DNA of 64,000 bases, from contig NC_080559.1 in NCBI RefSeq assembly GCF_030253575.1, positions 35,964,501 through 36,028,500 on the forward strand. The letters are read 5' to 3'. Below, piece by piece: positions 1 to 11,768 of the stretch. Position 1 is the stretch's first letter, and every line of letters starts with the position of its first letter. Below the pieces are notes generated by a model. That model saw nothing but the letters and a program-made list of their open reading frames with translations, was not told the origin of the DNA and ran no database searches. This DNA comes from Rhododendron vialii. Its lineage: Eukaryota; Streptophyta; Magnoliopsida; Ericales; Ericaceae. The translations under genes and the position numbers were made by a program.

Positions 1-468
1 AAGAGAACTCTGCAGTGCTCCTCCCATGAGTCTTCAAGTGCTCAAAGACTTCAAGGCTGACAAATGTACTCTCTCCACAACGATGGCATGGGTTACTACC
101 TAATGTAAGGAATAAGTCCTGAAATTGGCAAACAATTCTAGTGCTAGCACTTAATTAATCATGATAATCCCAAAAGCTTAAGCTCTCTATGAAAATCATC
201 CACGAACATAGAGAAGAAGACAGCAGCAAGAGACGAAGAATGCAGCAAGAAACAAATGTAGACGAAGAGACTTGAACCCCAAATACCTTTTGTACCTCAT
301 TCTATTTGCCTCCACATGGATGGGAAGATATCGCTGATACTAAAATTTTACTTGGAAAAGAAGTGGGAAACACTTATTCTACTTTCCTCCACTGACTGAG
401 ATAGGTAGGCATGTTACTAAAGGCCGAACTTCCCTAATGAGAATAAAGAAAGAGCCAACAGTAATTAC
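1..468. other. ISA3 intron remainder at left edge
   Basis: Follows the exon 10 donor (GTAATT on the minus strand). I looked on the minus strand for the next isoamylase block (EAWDAGG region) and did not find it. Nothing else recognisable. Confidence 0.5.
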
Positions 469-3400
469 CTTGACTCCGTGAAGTACTGGATCATTGCTAA
501 TCATATCAATTAATGGCGGGTTGCTGAGAGGAGTGCCGGTTGTCAGCAAGTCACCTTCTATTGGATTGCCATAAACATTAACTGCATCCCATAGACTGGG
601 GAACAACCAGAAAGAGAAAAACCAAATGAAGGATGATCTTTGGCAAAAACTTAAGGACGAAATTGAAACAAATGGCATAGCACACAACCTACTACCCCTC
701 GTCAGGATAGAAGCAAGATCAAAGCGAAAGCCATCCACATGCATTTCTGTAACCCAATATCTGTTTTAGAAAAGTAAACCAAAGACTTTCAATTCCATTC
801 AGCAAACAAACCAAAGGTTAAAAGTAGATGATTTTTAGAGGGGTGGGGGGTTGACGACATTGAGCAATCAATCTTTTCCCTCAATTGAAAGCAAAAGAAA
901 ACTGATAACCGGGGGAAAAGAATGAATGAAAGAAAGAATAACAAGAAGTAGCATCATCAAACATGGACAAATTTTTTCAGTACTAACTTAAAGGCATACA
1001 ACAAGATGTAATTGTCAACAACATACCAACCAAACCAAACCGAGCCTTAAGTCCCAATCACTTGGGGTTGGCTACATGAATCCTTTTCCTCCATTGAGCT
1101 CTGTCAAGAGCCATTTGTTCACACAAACCTACTATACGCATATCGTTGTGTACCACAGCATCTAATATCAATTTCGGTCTACCCCTCCCCGTAGCATTGC
1201 TACCCAAAGCTATTATATCTGCTCTCTTAACTACTGCATCTCCTGGTCTACGGTAGACATGCCCAAACCATCTTAGCCTATTTTCCCTCAACTTCTCTTC
1301 TATGGGTGCTACACCTACCATCTCACGAATCGTTTCATTTCTAATCCTGTCTCTTCTAGTCTTACCACACATCTACCTCAACATTCTCATTTCTACTACA
1401 CTCATCTTGTTCACCTGTTGTTTCTTAATAGGCCAGCATTTTGTCCCGTAAAGCATCGCTAGTCTAATGGTAGTTCTATAAAATTTTCCCTTCAATTTTA
1501 TGGGTACCCTCTTGTCATACAGTACACCAGTAGCGCTCCTCCACTTGAGCCACCCCACTTGAATACTATGGGTCACATCATCGGCAATCTCTCCATATCT
1601 ACTAATGAGTGATCCTAAGTATCTAAAATGATCACTTTTAGGTATCTCCTGGTCTTGGATCATCACTCTTTCTTCGTGCACACTGTTGGTACCACTAAAC
1701 TTGCACTCCATATACTCAAGGTTTACTCCTACTTATTCGAAAACCCTTTGATTCTAATGCTTCCCTCCAAATTTCTAGTTTCGTATTAACACCTCTAGCG
1801 GTCTCATCTACGAGGACAATGTCATCTGCAAACATCATACACCATGGGATATCCTCCTGATATTGTCTAGTCAATTCATCCATAACTAAGGCAAAAAGGT
1901 ACGGGCTCAGGGCTGACCCTTGATGCAATCCTACAGTGATTGGGAATTCACTCGTTTCCCCTACTGGTGATCGAATGGTAGTGACGGCACCTTCGTACAT
2001 GTCTCTAATCACCTCGATATACCCTTTGGTCACTCCCTTTCTCTCCAGAACCCACCATATGATGTCTCTAGGCACCCTATCATAAGCCTTTTCTAAGTCT
2101 ATGAAAACCGTATGGAGATCCTTCTTCTTTGCTCTATGTTTTTCTACCATTCTCCTTAATAAGTAGATAGCTTCAATAGTTATGGAGATAAACGAAAAGA
2201 AAGACCACACCAAAAGGAACAACTTAAAAATGAGCTGAGGTGAGGTTAAATTTTGCTTTAGAGCTTTGCTCAGCTCAAAGAAATGAATATTCCTGCTCTG
2301 ATTCAGCTCGGGGCAGGACCCATAAACTCAGTTACCAAAGAATTGCGAGCTATTATTACAAATCCAATAACATCTGGGTTCACAAACATATTGACTTAGA
2401 CAAAGTTGCAAAACTTGAAAGACTAAACAAGAAAAGGCTGATCTTCAATGAAAAGTGGTGACAGATCCATTTTCGATCAATAAATTCAGATGATCATTTA
2501 GTTACTTGACGAAATTTCAGCACTAGCAAATGATTCCTGAGCCTCAGCTAAGATCCTTCCACGAACAAGGTCACAAATCAAAACTTAAAGACTAGCACAA
2601 AATCACTACTTTCACATACGACTTGTTTGATATTTTTCCCAAGATAAGCAACACTAAAATTCACAATATGCTTATAACAAAAGGCAAAAATGACTATGCT
2701 TAGCTACATGGTAAATCTACCTCAAGCAGTCCAATATAAATTGGCGTACAACGGGATGGTTGCAGTTGAAGGTGTTTCCACAACCTGAATAATTGTAGAA
2801 CTCTCCCTGCAAAACCATAAAACTAAGAGTTACCTCTCAAGAGTTGCAACTTTGAGATCACATTCCAGAAACAAAATATCAGCTTCTGTTCTTGAATCCA
2901 GAATACTCTTATATGTTGTCTAAACACGGATCAGAAACCATAAAACATTTCCTGATAGGTAATTGGGCAAATCAGTAAATATGAGGGACATATCCAGAAC
3001 TGCTATCCGATCAGCAATGTTATACGGGACGAAGTGTTGGCCTATAAAGAAGCAACAAGTGAGTCAGATGAGTGTAACTGAAATGAGAATGTTGAGGTGG
3101 ATGTGTGGTAAGACTAGGAGTGATAGAATTAGAAACAAAACAATTCGTGAGACGGTAGGAGTTGTACACTTGTACCTATACACGATAAGTTGAGAAAAAA
3201 TAGATTAAGGTGGTTTGGACATATTTACCGCAGAACCAGACGCAGTAGTCAAGAAGAGTGACATGATAGTAGTAGTGGATAATCGAGCTAGGGGAAGAGG
3301 AAGACCTAAACTGACTTTGGGTACCATGATACTGAAGGACTTGGGCTCTTAGTAGCAGGATCCTTCTAAAATGGGTGTGCTCCCTAGACGGGAGCTCGAA

Positions 3401-6400
3401 TCAACGCTCCCAAGATGGGAGCTTGACGAGAGCTCGCTCCTTACTAAGATGGAAGCTTATCGGCCATTAAGGTAGTTATGGAAATAAGAATATGAGAATC
3501 AAATTAGTCAAGAAGTTTTGCAAATTGAGAATATACAACTTCCAATAATTACACTTTTAAGATTTGAAAACTTTTCAATAACTATCACTTTTCCTTTAAT
3601 GGTTAAGTATTTAAAGATATTTTATGTACATATTTTTATATAATGTATATACACTCCTTAGGCACTCCCAACCTTAGGAGCTTCTAGGTGCCTCCGCTCC
3701 CCAGCACCCGTTCCCGCTTCTGCCCCTGCTTCGTGCTACTAGGCTTGGGCTTATTAAATCTAAGTGAAGAGGTAGCCCTAGACAGACCTCAATGGAAAAA
3801 CAGGATTCATGTAGCCGACCCCAATTGATTGGAACACAAGGCTTCGTTTGGTTGAGTTTGGTATATCCAAGGGGATGCAACACATGTACGAGGCTAACCT
3901 CGTGTAGCCTAGACAACGAAGAAAAAACTAAACAACAAAAAGCCCCCAAAGTCACCTGTGTAAAGAATCCACAATCTGAATCAAGCTAGGTGAAATAGAT
4001 TTTGTACCCCAGGTATACAAAAAAGATTGGCATGAATAGATCCAGGATGAGAATCGAGGCTAAGCGAGAACTCAGAATTGATAGACGGAATTCTTTGGTT
4101 TATGAACCGGTTACTCTGAAACTTTGAAAGTGCAATTTGGTCCAAAGAAGCCACATCAAAATATAACGACACTAACAACCAAGCTTTTAGTCATTGCTTC
4201 CCAACTCTAGGTCGTGGTACAAAAAATAGCAGTTTTCTTTTGTTTGTCACAGGAAAGGCTAAAAGGTCAGACACTAACCAGAAGAGAAGTCAAGATTCTC
4301 ATTAAACTTCACCTGGCTTATTGAGATAATAACCATCATATTGACATGAATTTTCAAGGCAATCAAAATGCAAAAGGTCAAATATACGAAGTTTATTTCC
4401 TTTAGCCCTCAAGGGGCCTAAGAAACTTTCAGCAAACAATATATATTAATTTCACTAATAAAAACAGACCCCCTTCCAACACTTAAAACTAATTACAAAG
4501 GAGATACACCAGTCATATTTTTGCAAACTTAAAGGCAATGGAAACACAAAGTCATTGAATAGAAACTTTTGGATTCGTCTTTGAGATAAATAGCAAAGGC
4601 GGGGGGGGGGGGGGGTGGGGTTCGGAATTCTGAAGGTATACCTTGGGTGCAAGCATATAGAAGACACTGTTATCAACGCCTTTAAATGACAAGGTGGGAC
4701 CTTTCTCATTCCCTTCAGCAGTGTGATTGAAAACAACGTCCATGATCACCTGTTAAATAAAGATTAGAAAGAAAATGGACCAAAGGATTGGATATTATGT
4801 TGAGACAAGAAGTCACCTCAATTTCTCGTTTGTGTGCTTCCTTAACAAGAAGCTTGAATTCATTTATTGCACCATGGCCACAATCAAGATTGCCAGCAGA
4901 TGAATATCTTATCATTGGGGAAAAGTAATTTATTGTCGAATAACCCCAAAAATTCATCCTGGACAAGAAATCATGTTTGTGAGATAAATAGGAATGCCAA
5001 CAAAGCCCTTCCGTAGTCTTTTATATGTCTATAAAGCTTTTGAATCCTCTTTTGATTATTAATTTAAGAAAAACAAAATGCAGATCCTCTACATCAGTGA
5101 ATACATCCCACATCATAAGTAAAAGCATGTTGTCATGACCAATAAGAAAAATAGGTAAGCATTCTAGCAGATCCCAAACCACGAAGAATGTCCTCAAGAC
5201 ACCAAAAATCATTTTGGGGAATTACGAATTCTGATCAAATTAATTTCACTAAAATTTGGAAATAGCAATATAGGTTAATAATCAAAAGCAAGTATATGTC
5301 TAGAAATCAATTAGAAGCAAATCCACTATTTAGAAGGCGTTGGAATTTCAAGAGTCCAGCCATGTAAGAAACACCATGCGAGTAAGATAGTGTGTAGCTA
5401 AAATAAGAATGTTAAGATTGATGTGTGTTAAAGACTTTGTAATATAGAATTAGAAATGAAAACCTTTGCGGGATGGTAGGGCTACCGATAGCAGATAAGA
5501 TGACAGCTAATAAATTAAGGTGGTTTGGACATGTCTATCGCAGATCGGTAAATGCAGTAGTTAGGAGGACTGATATGGTAACGGTAGAGGGTAGCATTAA
5601 GAGGAGTGGTTGACTTCAGAGAGGGTAGTTTGAAAGTGCCGAGGGGGTAGTTTGAAAGGATTTAGGTTTGTTAGAAAGCACAGAATGTGATGCACTTGAC
5701 AGAGCTCAAAGGACAAAAATGTAGCTGACTCCAATAGACTGGGACTTCGGGCTCTTTGGTTTGGTTTGGTTATTGAAATTTCAAGAGTCCACTTGGAGGT
5801 TACCAAATGAACTTGGCACAAACCGTTACCAATACTAACTAGCACTCATGAAGCTGACCCAAACTACTTGACTAATAAACCTCAAAGATTCATTTTGCAA
5901 ATGAAATTTGTTTGAGGAATTTGTTTAGGAATAGGACACCGCGTGGCTTGAGAAACTCAAAATTTAAAAATTTCTAACAAAGGCATTAGATCTGCTGCTA
6001 AGGATACAAACAGTTTGTCTCATTTGAAACACCCATACATTGCAAGGGAAACCACTGGTGCAGAACATAAGAGCTGAAGTGTTGGGCACTCTGTGATAGC
6101 TTGATTTGGACCAGTGCTCCAACCGTTCTTGGTTGTTTTAAATCCAATGCCTTGAGAACACCAAGCCATTGTTCTAAAAGTCGGCCTAGGTGGTGCCCAG
6201 CTACCTCGACTAAAGGCCTAGTCATTGAATTAGGCACCAGGACGATTAGTCGGCCGCTAGGCGGGATTAGTCGGAGACTCATCGGCTAGGCGTCTGGGCG
6301 AGATTAGACGGCTAGGCGGGATTAGTCGGTGACTAATCGGCTAGGCGGGATTAGCCAGCGCCCAATTATAGGACTTTATACACCTTGGGCCAAGACATGT

Positions 6401-6630
6401 ACACACGTAAAGGGGCCTAGGCATGTACACATTGGCCAAACAGAAGCCTACAGCTCACGCCTAACTGTGCCTTGGGCTTTTATTGCACACCACCTGTAAT
6501 AAGTATTGAGCCATCATATTGATTCATAGCATGATCCACGGGTGGCTCCTACAGCCCATACACCAAATGAAAAAATTACCAAAATACCCCTACATAAGAT
6601 ACCAAAGATCAACAATATTACCAAGCCTAG

Positions 6631-6661
<31 letters not shown>

Positions 6662-9600
6662 GTGAATTCATCAAAACTAAGAACTTAACAATTCGTGGGT
6701 CCATATGCCCCAATTGAAATCACTTCAATGCCCAAGTTCGCTCTTTTGTGATTTTAGTTGAGCTTCAAACAAATTAACATAATGCTTATATCATTTTTTA
6801 TATGTGGAAAAAAGAAATCCATTATTTGTGACAACTCGTACTCATAGCTTGTATCCTACACAAAGGTACTGTGTGAAATGTTGAGCCAGCAGTTTTTCTC
6901 TTTATTAAGCATACCAAAGCATCAAAGGCATGCAAGTATGCAATCAATGTACAACGGAAAAACAAGCAAACAAAACATGACTAAATATGGCCTATGCTCT
7001 ATGTTATGAGCACTTATAAAAGAAGAAGAGTACAAATCAGGAAAACAAGAGAGGAGGAAAGAGAAAGGAACAAATAAAAGGGGGGTCTCAGTCCTAACTT
7101 GCAAACTATTTGAGATGGGGCAATCGCAGACATCAAACCGAAGGAAGGCATTGGTTTTTAAACTTCCACCAACAGCAATCTGAGAAATTAGAAATCAACC
7201 AACTAATACAGTTTCTTATTAGCATGGTGATGCAGCAAAGACACGAAGGATCCACTGCTTGGAATCCCAGGAATTTAACTCCAAAAATCGGCAAACTCAA
7301 GCAAGTTTTTTCTCTGAACCTCCTCCCCATCCCTTTTTCTTTATTCTACCAGGGGTGGCCAATGATACCCCAACACTAACAGCTTATGGTAATTGGTAGC
7401 AAAGTTAGTTACAGCTAAAGTAGTAACAGGAGCTATGGCTATCTTCCCATTTCACTAGTTCATATATTCTGTAACTATGATTAGAATAAATAAGTCTGAG
7501 AAAGAGAAACACAAAAGAACCATACTTGTAGTCTCCCAGGACAGAGTTGTAGCTGTAGTATTCTAACTCGTTGAACTCGTGACACGGCATTAACTCTATA
7601 CAGTTGACACCAAGTTCCTGCACAAGAAAGGAGATAATCTAGAAGGCAGCATTTCCATGTTTGGAAAATCTTTTGGTGCAGTACCTTGCTGCAGTAAGCC
7701 CTGAATCACAGTTATTCTTGCATTTACTTGACCAAATTGAATCTAGGAAAATACTAACTACTTTGAAAATTCAAGATTTAGCTGCTCTTTTCTTTGGCAA
7801 AAACTGTAACCATTTATCACCCAAAGTTTCCCAAGTGTTATGTTTGTGGTTTGATAAATAAATAAATAAAAAGTTTCCCAAGAAGATGGAAAAACACATT
7901 TATCTCCTTCAGGATCATGTAAGCATACTGCAAGTAAGGTGCCAAGAGGATGGATCTCCATAAAGAGCTTTGAAGACCAAAATTGTGTATTCTATAACGA
8001 TTTAAAAACAAGATGCTTAATGAGGGTTGATAAGGAGATAACGAACCCTCAAGAGAAAAGAGGTGTTGGAATGTTGTATTGCACAACATAAAAGCCAAAC
8101 AAATAGGTGGGAGATTGTTTACGTACTAATGTTGTCCCCTTTTTTTAAATTAAAAAACTAAACTTCCGCGAAAGGCCTCTAAAGTAAGTAAAAGACCAGT
8201 CAAATATTCACCTTCAAGTGATCAAGTTTCTCCACTACACCAACATATGTACCAGGAAATTCTGTCCGGCTTGAATCATGTCTTGTGAAACCACGAACGT
8301 GCAATTCATATATTACAAGATCTCTTTGTGGAAGTTTCAGTGGTAAATCGCCTTCCCAGTCAAACTAAAAGGAGCAAATAAGAAAAGCATGAACCGACAA
8401 AAACGATAACCATGGATCAACGTTATAAAAAAGAATTACAAGAAAGAGTGTTCGAAGATGATACAATTATCATAGATTCTATAAGAATGATACATACATA
8501 TATACTTTATATTCGTATTCTAATGAAAAAGAAGACAAAAGGCAAAAGGAAAAGACAGTCATGTTGAATACATTCATGCTATACATCCAGAAATTCTTAC
8601 TTATTCTTTACTTTGGAAATCTGGCAATCCTTGGACTGGTTAGGTTTCTCAATGCATTACCAATTTCTCTTTTAACTTGGTTATGTCAACCTCATCTAAC
8701 AGAGGAGCACCTTTTCCCGTAAGTGTCACTTAATTATGATGCTCTTTCCGTGAACCTAGATCGAACCATCTTTGATGGAAGACTGCTGATTTCACTCCTG
8801 GGTATAGTTAATTCTTTTTACTACTTTGAGATGAGTCCAAGCTTTTCCGAAGTGCTTGAACGAGTCCAATCAAGTAAGCATGACTCAATTAACCTAACAG
8901 TGGGCTTCATATTTTCAAACTTTTTCTAGATGGCTTTAAGTCGTTCTTACAAACCCAATTTAAGACTATCGGTCTATCACTAGTCAGATCCGCACTAACG
9001 TATAAGTGCTGCTTGGAAATTAAAGAAATAGATTAGTATTTTCAAATCAGAAGAGGAACGAACGTTAACAGTACAAAAATGGAAGTAAATATGGTGCAAA
9101 GTTAACAAAATCCGAAGATGCTTTTATCCCTAGAGTGCAAGAGGATATTCACTAACGAAAGCAAGACTCTCCCCCCCCCCCCCCCCCCCAAAACTTTGAA
9201 CAAATGAACCAAAATCTTACAGGCAAGATATGATGAAACCCAGAAAACTACAACCACCACATGTAACTGCATATTAGCACACTAACAAGAACGCCACTTT
9301 GAACCTTTGTCATTAACAGTTCAACCGAGAATCTCCAGCTGAGAAACATGCAAGCAAAGTGCAAAGAGTACCAAATGAGAGTTCCAAAAAAGATGAACAC
9401 GTAAATTCTCCCGAAGAAAGAGAAGCTATATTGAAATAAACAGCACCATTTTCTTGTGTTGGGCTATCTTGAACTTAAGTCAAACACAAGAAAGCCGAAT
9501 GAAAGGCAACTCCCAAGTTCCAAACAAATGTGTATATGTTTTATATGAAGGAAATAAGAGAAGCTTGCTGCTTGCATCTCAACAATTATAATATTGGACC

Positions 9601-11007
9601 AGCACTCGATATAAAGAATGGAGTTCCAGGTCCCAAAAATAAAGAGAAAACTGAAAACATTCTGAAAATGCAGGAAGTTTTTGCCGAATGAGAGCCCATT
9701 GAACAAGGAAAGCAGTTAAACAAATACAGGCTGATGTTTTCCGGGACACAGGAGGAATTTCAAAGTCCTAGGACACCTCTAGAGACATAGAATGTTGTGA
9801 TCTTTTGTACTCCGTACTACAATATACAGAGCAGTGGGGAAACCAATTAACAGCTATTAGAATAAACTGTATGGCATCTAGACAGTTTATGAAGCACCTG
9901 AGCATCAGGGGAAGGAACCATGCAGGCCATCTGGGGCCAGCAATCACCCTCAGGTCCCAAAACACCAAACTCCCCTCGGCTTACAACTGCCTGGATCAAA
10001 TAACTAGAAAAATCAGCTCTCCTTGCCCTTGAAAACAAAATACAAATCACTGGAAAGTGTTATAGTGACCACATCTTGGTAACCATGTGATGTGTCATCA
10101 TTGCATTGGTAGAATGTAGTGGACTACATGAAAATGAGGCACATTCCATCAATACATTGGTGGCACATCACAATGTACCCAAAAGGTTGGTCACCAAAGT
10201 ATTAGTGATTAAATATAACAAAAGGCCGGCCATCTTGTTCCACTATTATGTGTACACGATAGTTAACAAGAAACAAGGTATACTTTATGGACGGAAACGG
10301 TATGCAGGGCCGGGCACTAACTTTAGCATAGGGATCCAACAATAACTGAGAAGAATCATAATAATGTCCTCCTTGAGGAGAGAAGTCTCCGTCGAATTTG
10401 TAGCCGTATACCATCCCCGTAAAATCTCCCTTGAGAAATACATGCCAAACATCCCCAGTTTTATTGGTCAGTGGATCAAGAGAGATCTGCTCAATCACTC
10501 TTTTCTGCAATGAATACATAACGATGACTAATTTATTTAGGACAGAAGCGAATTAATGAAATCCTAAAAAGAAATCCTATCCTATCCTGTGGCGTTTTTG
10601 TTTTTTTTTATTTTAAACAAAGCAAAGCAAGGATATATTCATACGTCTTGCAAGTCGGAGAGAGTAATCAAGCAAAGGGTGGCAGACACTGCATTCATGG
10701 AGAAAACCGCGAAATTAACTCCACCGTCTCGAGCGGTGGCTCCGAAGGGCGCGGGAGAGCCATCAAACACTTGAAACCGCGGCGGCCGCAGTGTGGGCTT
10801 ATCCAACACCACCGCCGTGTCGACCTCATCGCTTGCTCTGACAACCAACGACTTGGTTCTGGCAAAATTGGAACTAGTAGTATTCGTCTGGCTTTTCTTC
10901 TTTCGGGATTTGCAGCTTGAATTGGCCAAGTGGCGGCTCTTCTGAGGACTACTGAACTTGGCAGTGTGTATATAGCATGATGATGCTCGCTGAACTAACT
11001 CCATCAT
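469..11007 (-). CDS. ISA3: Isoamylase 3, chloroplast starch-debranching enzyme (3' part outside window)
   Basis: Hydrolyses alpha-1,6 branch points of glucans in plastids, mainly during starch breakdown (known role of ISA3). Ten phase-consistent exons: 10645-11007, 10322-10504, 9898-9990, 8212-8364, 7526-7617, 4817-4958, 4642-4749, 2721-2806, 689-760, 469-595; together 473 codons with no internal stop. Exon 1 starts at a double Met (11007/11004) followed by a Ser/Lys-rich stretch suited to a transit peptide, then the CBM48-like start around [16 protein letters not shown]. Later exons carry the GH13 signatures [10 protein letters not shown] (region I) and [11 protein letters not shown] with the nucleophile Asp, and the ISA3-like block [17 protein letters not shown]. 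The exon with the acid/base Glu is not in positions 1-468, so the gene continues leftwards. Introns hold RTE LINE pieces, a G15 and a C19 tract. Product family very sure; the ISA3 subtype rests on remembered similarity to Arabidopsis ISA3. Confidence 0.93.
1026..2187 (-). mobile_element. 5'-truncated RTE-clade LINE in ISA3 intron
   Basis: Minus-strand reverse transcriptase fragments. About 1740-2187 encodes [17 protein letters not shown] and the catalytic [10 protein letters not shown] motif. About 1058-1711 encodes the C-terminal region typical of plant RTE elements ([44 protein letters not shown]). Reading frames break near 1711-1740 and at about 1372, so it is dead. The 3' end is the GGTTTGG-type short tandem tail near 1026-1045. 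It lies in the intron between ISA3 exons 8 and 9, same strand as the gene. The 5' truncation near 2187 is typical of target-primed integration. Confidence 0.85.
2976..3865 (+). mobile_element. RTE LINE fragment with ~400-bp interruption
   Basis: Plus-strand copy of the same C-terminal RTE region ([35 protein letters not shown], then [10 protein letters not shown] in another frame up to about 3345). The usual 3' end, with the GGTTTGG-like tail, resumes at about 3755-3865. The intervening roughly 3345-3755 is unrelated A/T-rich and CTCC-rich sequence, either a later insertion or a rearrangement. Frames are broken. It lies in the intron between ISA3 exons 7 and 8, antisense to the gene. Confidence 0.7.
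4601..4615. repeat. G15 homopolymer beside the exon 7 donor
   Basis: Fifteen consecutive G on the plus strand (C15 in the ISA3 transcript), about 27 nt downstream of the exon 7 splice donor. Confidence 0.9.
5375..5770 (+). mobile_element. RTE LINE 3' fragment
   Basis: Decayed plus-strand RTE 3' end: remnants of the [11 protein letters not shown] region at about 5515-5550, then the conserved RTE 3' end and the repeated GGTTT tail at about 5745-5770. Several frame breaks. It lies in the intron between ISA3 exons 5 and 6, antisense. Confidence 0.7.
6164..6420. repeat. GC-rich tandem minisatellite, probably a MITE core
   Basis: Short imperfect direct repeats built on CGGCTAGGCGGGATTAG and TCGGNGACTAATCGG, densest at about 6235-6355. 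It is far more GC-rich than the surrounding intron. It resembles the subterminal repeat blocks of some plant hAT-type MITEs; termini and a target duplication were not found. It sits in the intron between ISA3 exons 5 and 6. Confidence 0.55.
6630..6658. repeat. (AAT)n microsatellite
   Basis: About nine uninterrupted AAT/ATA units in an ISA3 intron. Confidence 0.9.
9171..9189. repeat. C19 homopolymer
   Basis: Nineteen consecutive C on the plus strand, in the ISA3 intron between exons 3 and 4. Confidence 0.9.
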
Positions 11008-11008
11008 T

Positions 11009-11060
11009 GAGAGAGAGATTGAGAGAGAGAGGAGAAAGAGAGAGGGAGAGGGAGAGGTCT
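11009..11060 (-). repeat. CT-rich microsatellite in the ISA3 5' leader
   Basis: GA-rich on the plus strand, so CT-rich in the ISA3 transcript, ending immediately before the proposed start codon at 11007. The frame stays open upstream through this tract to a Met at 11133, but that extension only translates the CT repeat into Leu/Ser, so I start at 11007. Confidence 0.75.
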
Positions 11061-11257
11061 GTGGACTGTGGGGCAGCCTCGAGATCCCCTGTCCGACTCC
11101 CCCGTCCGACCCGCCTGTACCACCCTCTGCCATTAATCTTACAAATCAACGGCCGATATGAGTCGAATATGTTTTGTTTTAAAACAAAGTGTTCGGAGAA
11201 AAAGGTTTATGCTTAAGAAACTAAAAATAGAAACAGATTTTCACAGAGCCGGGCAAC

Positions 11258-11531
11258 GGTGCGTTTGGTAACATTTTTTATTTTTTATTTTTAAAAACTA
11301 TAAGTAGAAACAGATTTATGCTTTAAAAAAATAGTTAATGTATTGTGCTTTTCAAAAAAAAAAAATAGGAAAAACATTTTTTTAATAGTTTTCATAGGAT
11401 ATAAAAACTCTAAAAAAGTTTTATAAAAAACAAAAAGTAGAAACTTGTTACTACCAAATAAGTTTTTTTTATTAGTTTTCTAAAAGTAAAAACAAAAATC
11501 AAAAATTGAAACAAAAAAGTTATCAAATAGG
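11258..11531. mobile_element. A/T-rich MITE-like element
   Basis: Starts with GTGCGTTTGGTAAC and ends with GTTATCAAATAGGC, an imperfect inverted-terminal-repeat pair (TTTGGTAAC against GTTATCAAA). The interior is A/T-rich with stretches of TTTTTAT. This looks like a hAT-type MITE. No clean target duplication was found because the next element abuts it. Confidence 0.45.
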
Positions 11532-11768
11532 CCCCGTTCCGAAACGTAAAATAAGTACTTATTTTTTAAGAAAGCAATTTCAAGCTCAAAAATAATGTGT
11601 TTATGCAAATAATTTTCCTACCAATATGGATCTTATTTAATAGATCTCATCAAGATCTTTAATACGGTGCAAAAAAAATTAATAAATTATTTTTCATTTA
11701 CATTATTTTTAAATTTGAAAAAGTGAAATAAGCTACTTATTTTTTAAGAAGATTTCTGAAACAAGGCC
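11530..11768. mobile_element. MITE with GGCC(C)CGTTCC-type termini, copy 1
   Basis: Inverted ends: GGCCCCGTTCC at the left, and the right end reads GGCCTTGTTTC on the other strand, each followed by a TTATTTTTTAAG-like stretch. The core (ATAATTTTCCTACCAATAT, then AGATCTCAT) is shared with a second copy near 35.4-35.7 kb, which shows it is a dispersed repeat. Confidence 0.7.

Noticed and set aside
10639..11133. ISA3 start at the upstream Met (11133)
   Set aside because: The extra 42 residues include the translated CT microsatellite; the double Met at 11004-11007 is followed by a better transit-peptide-like sequence.
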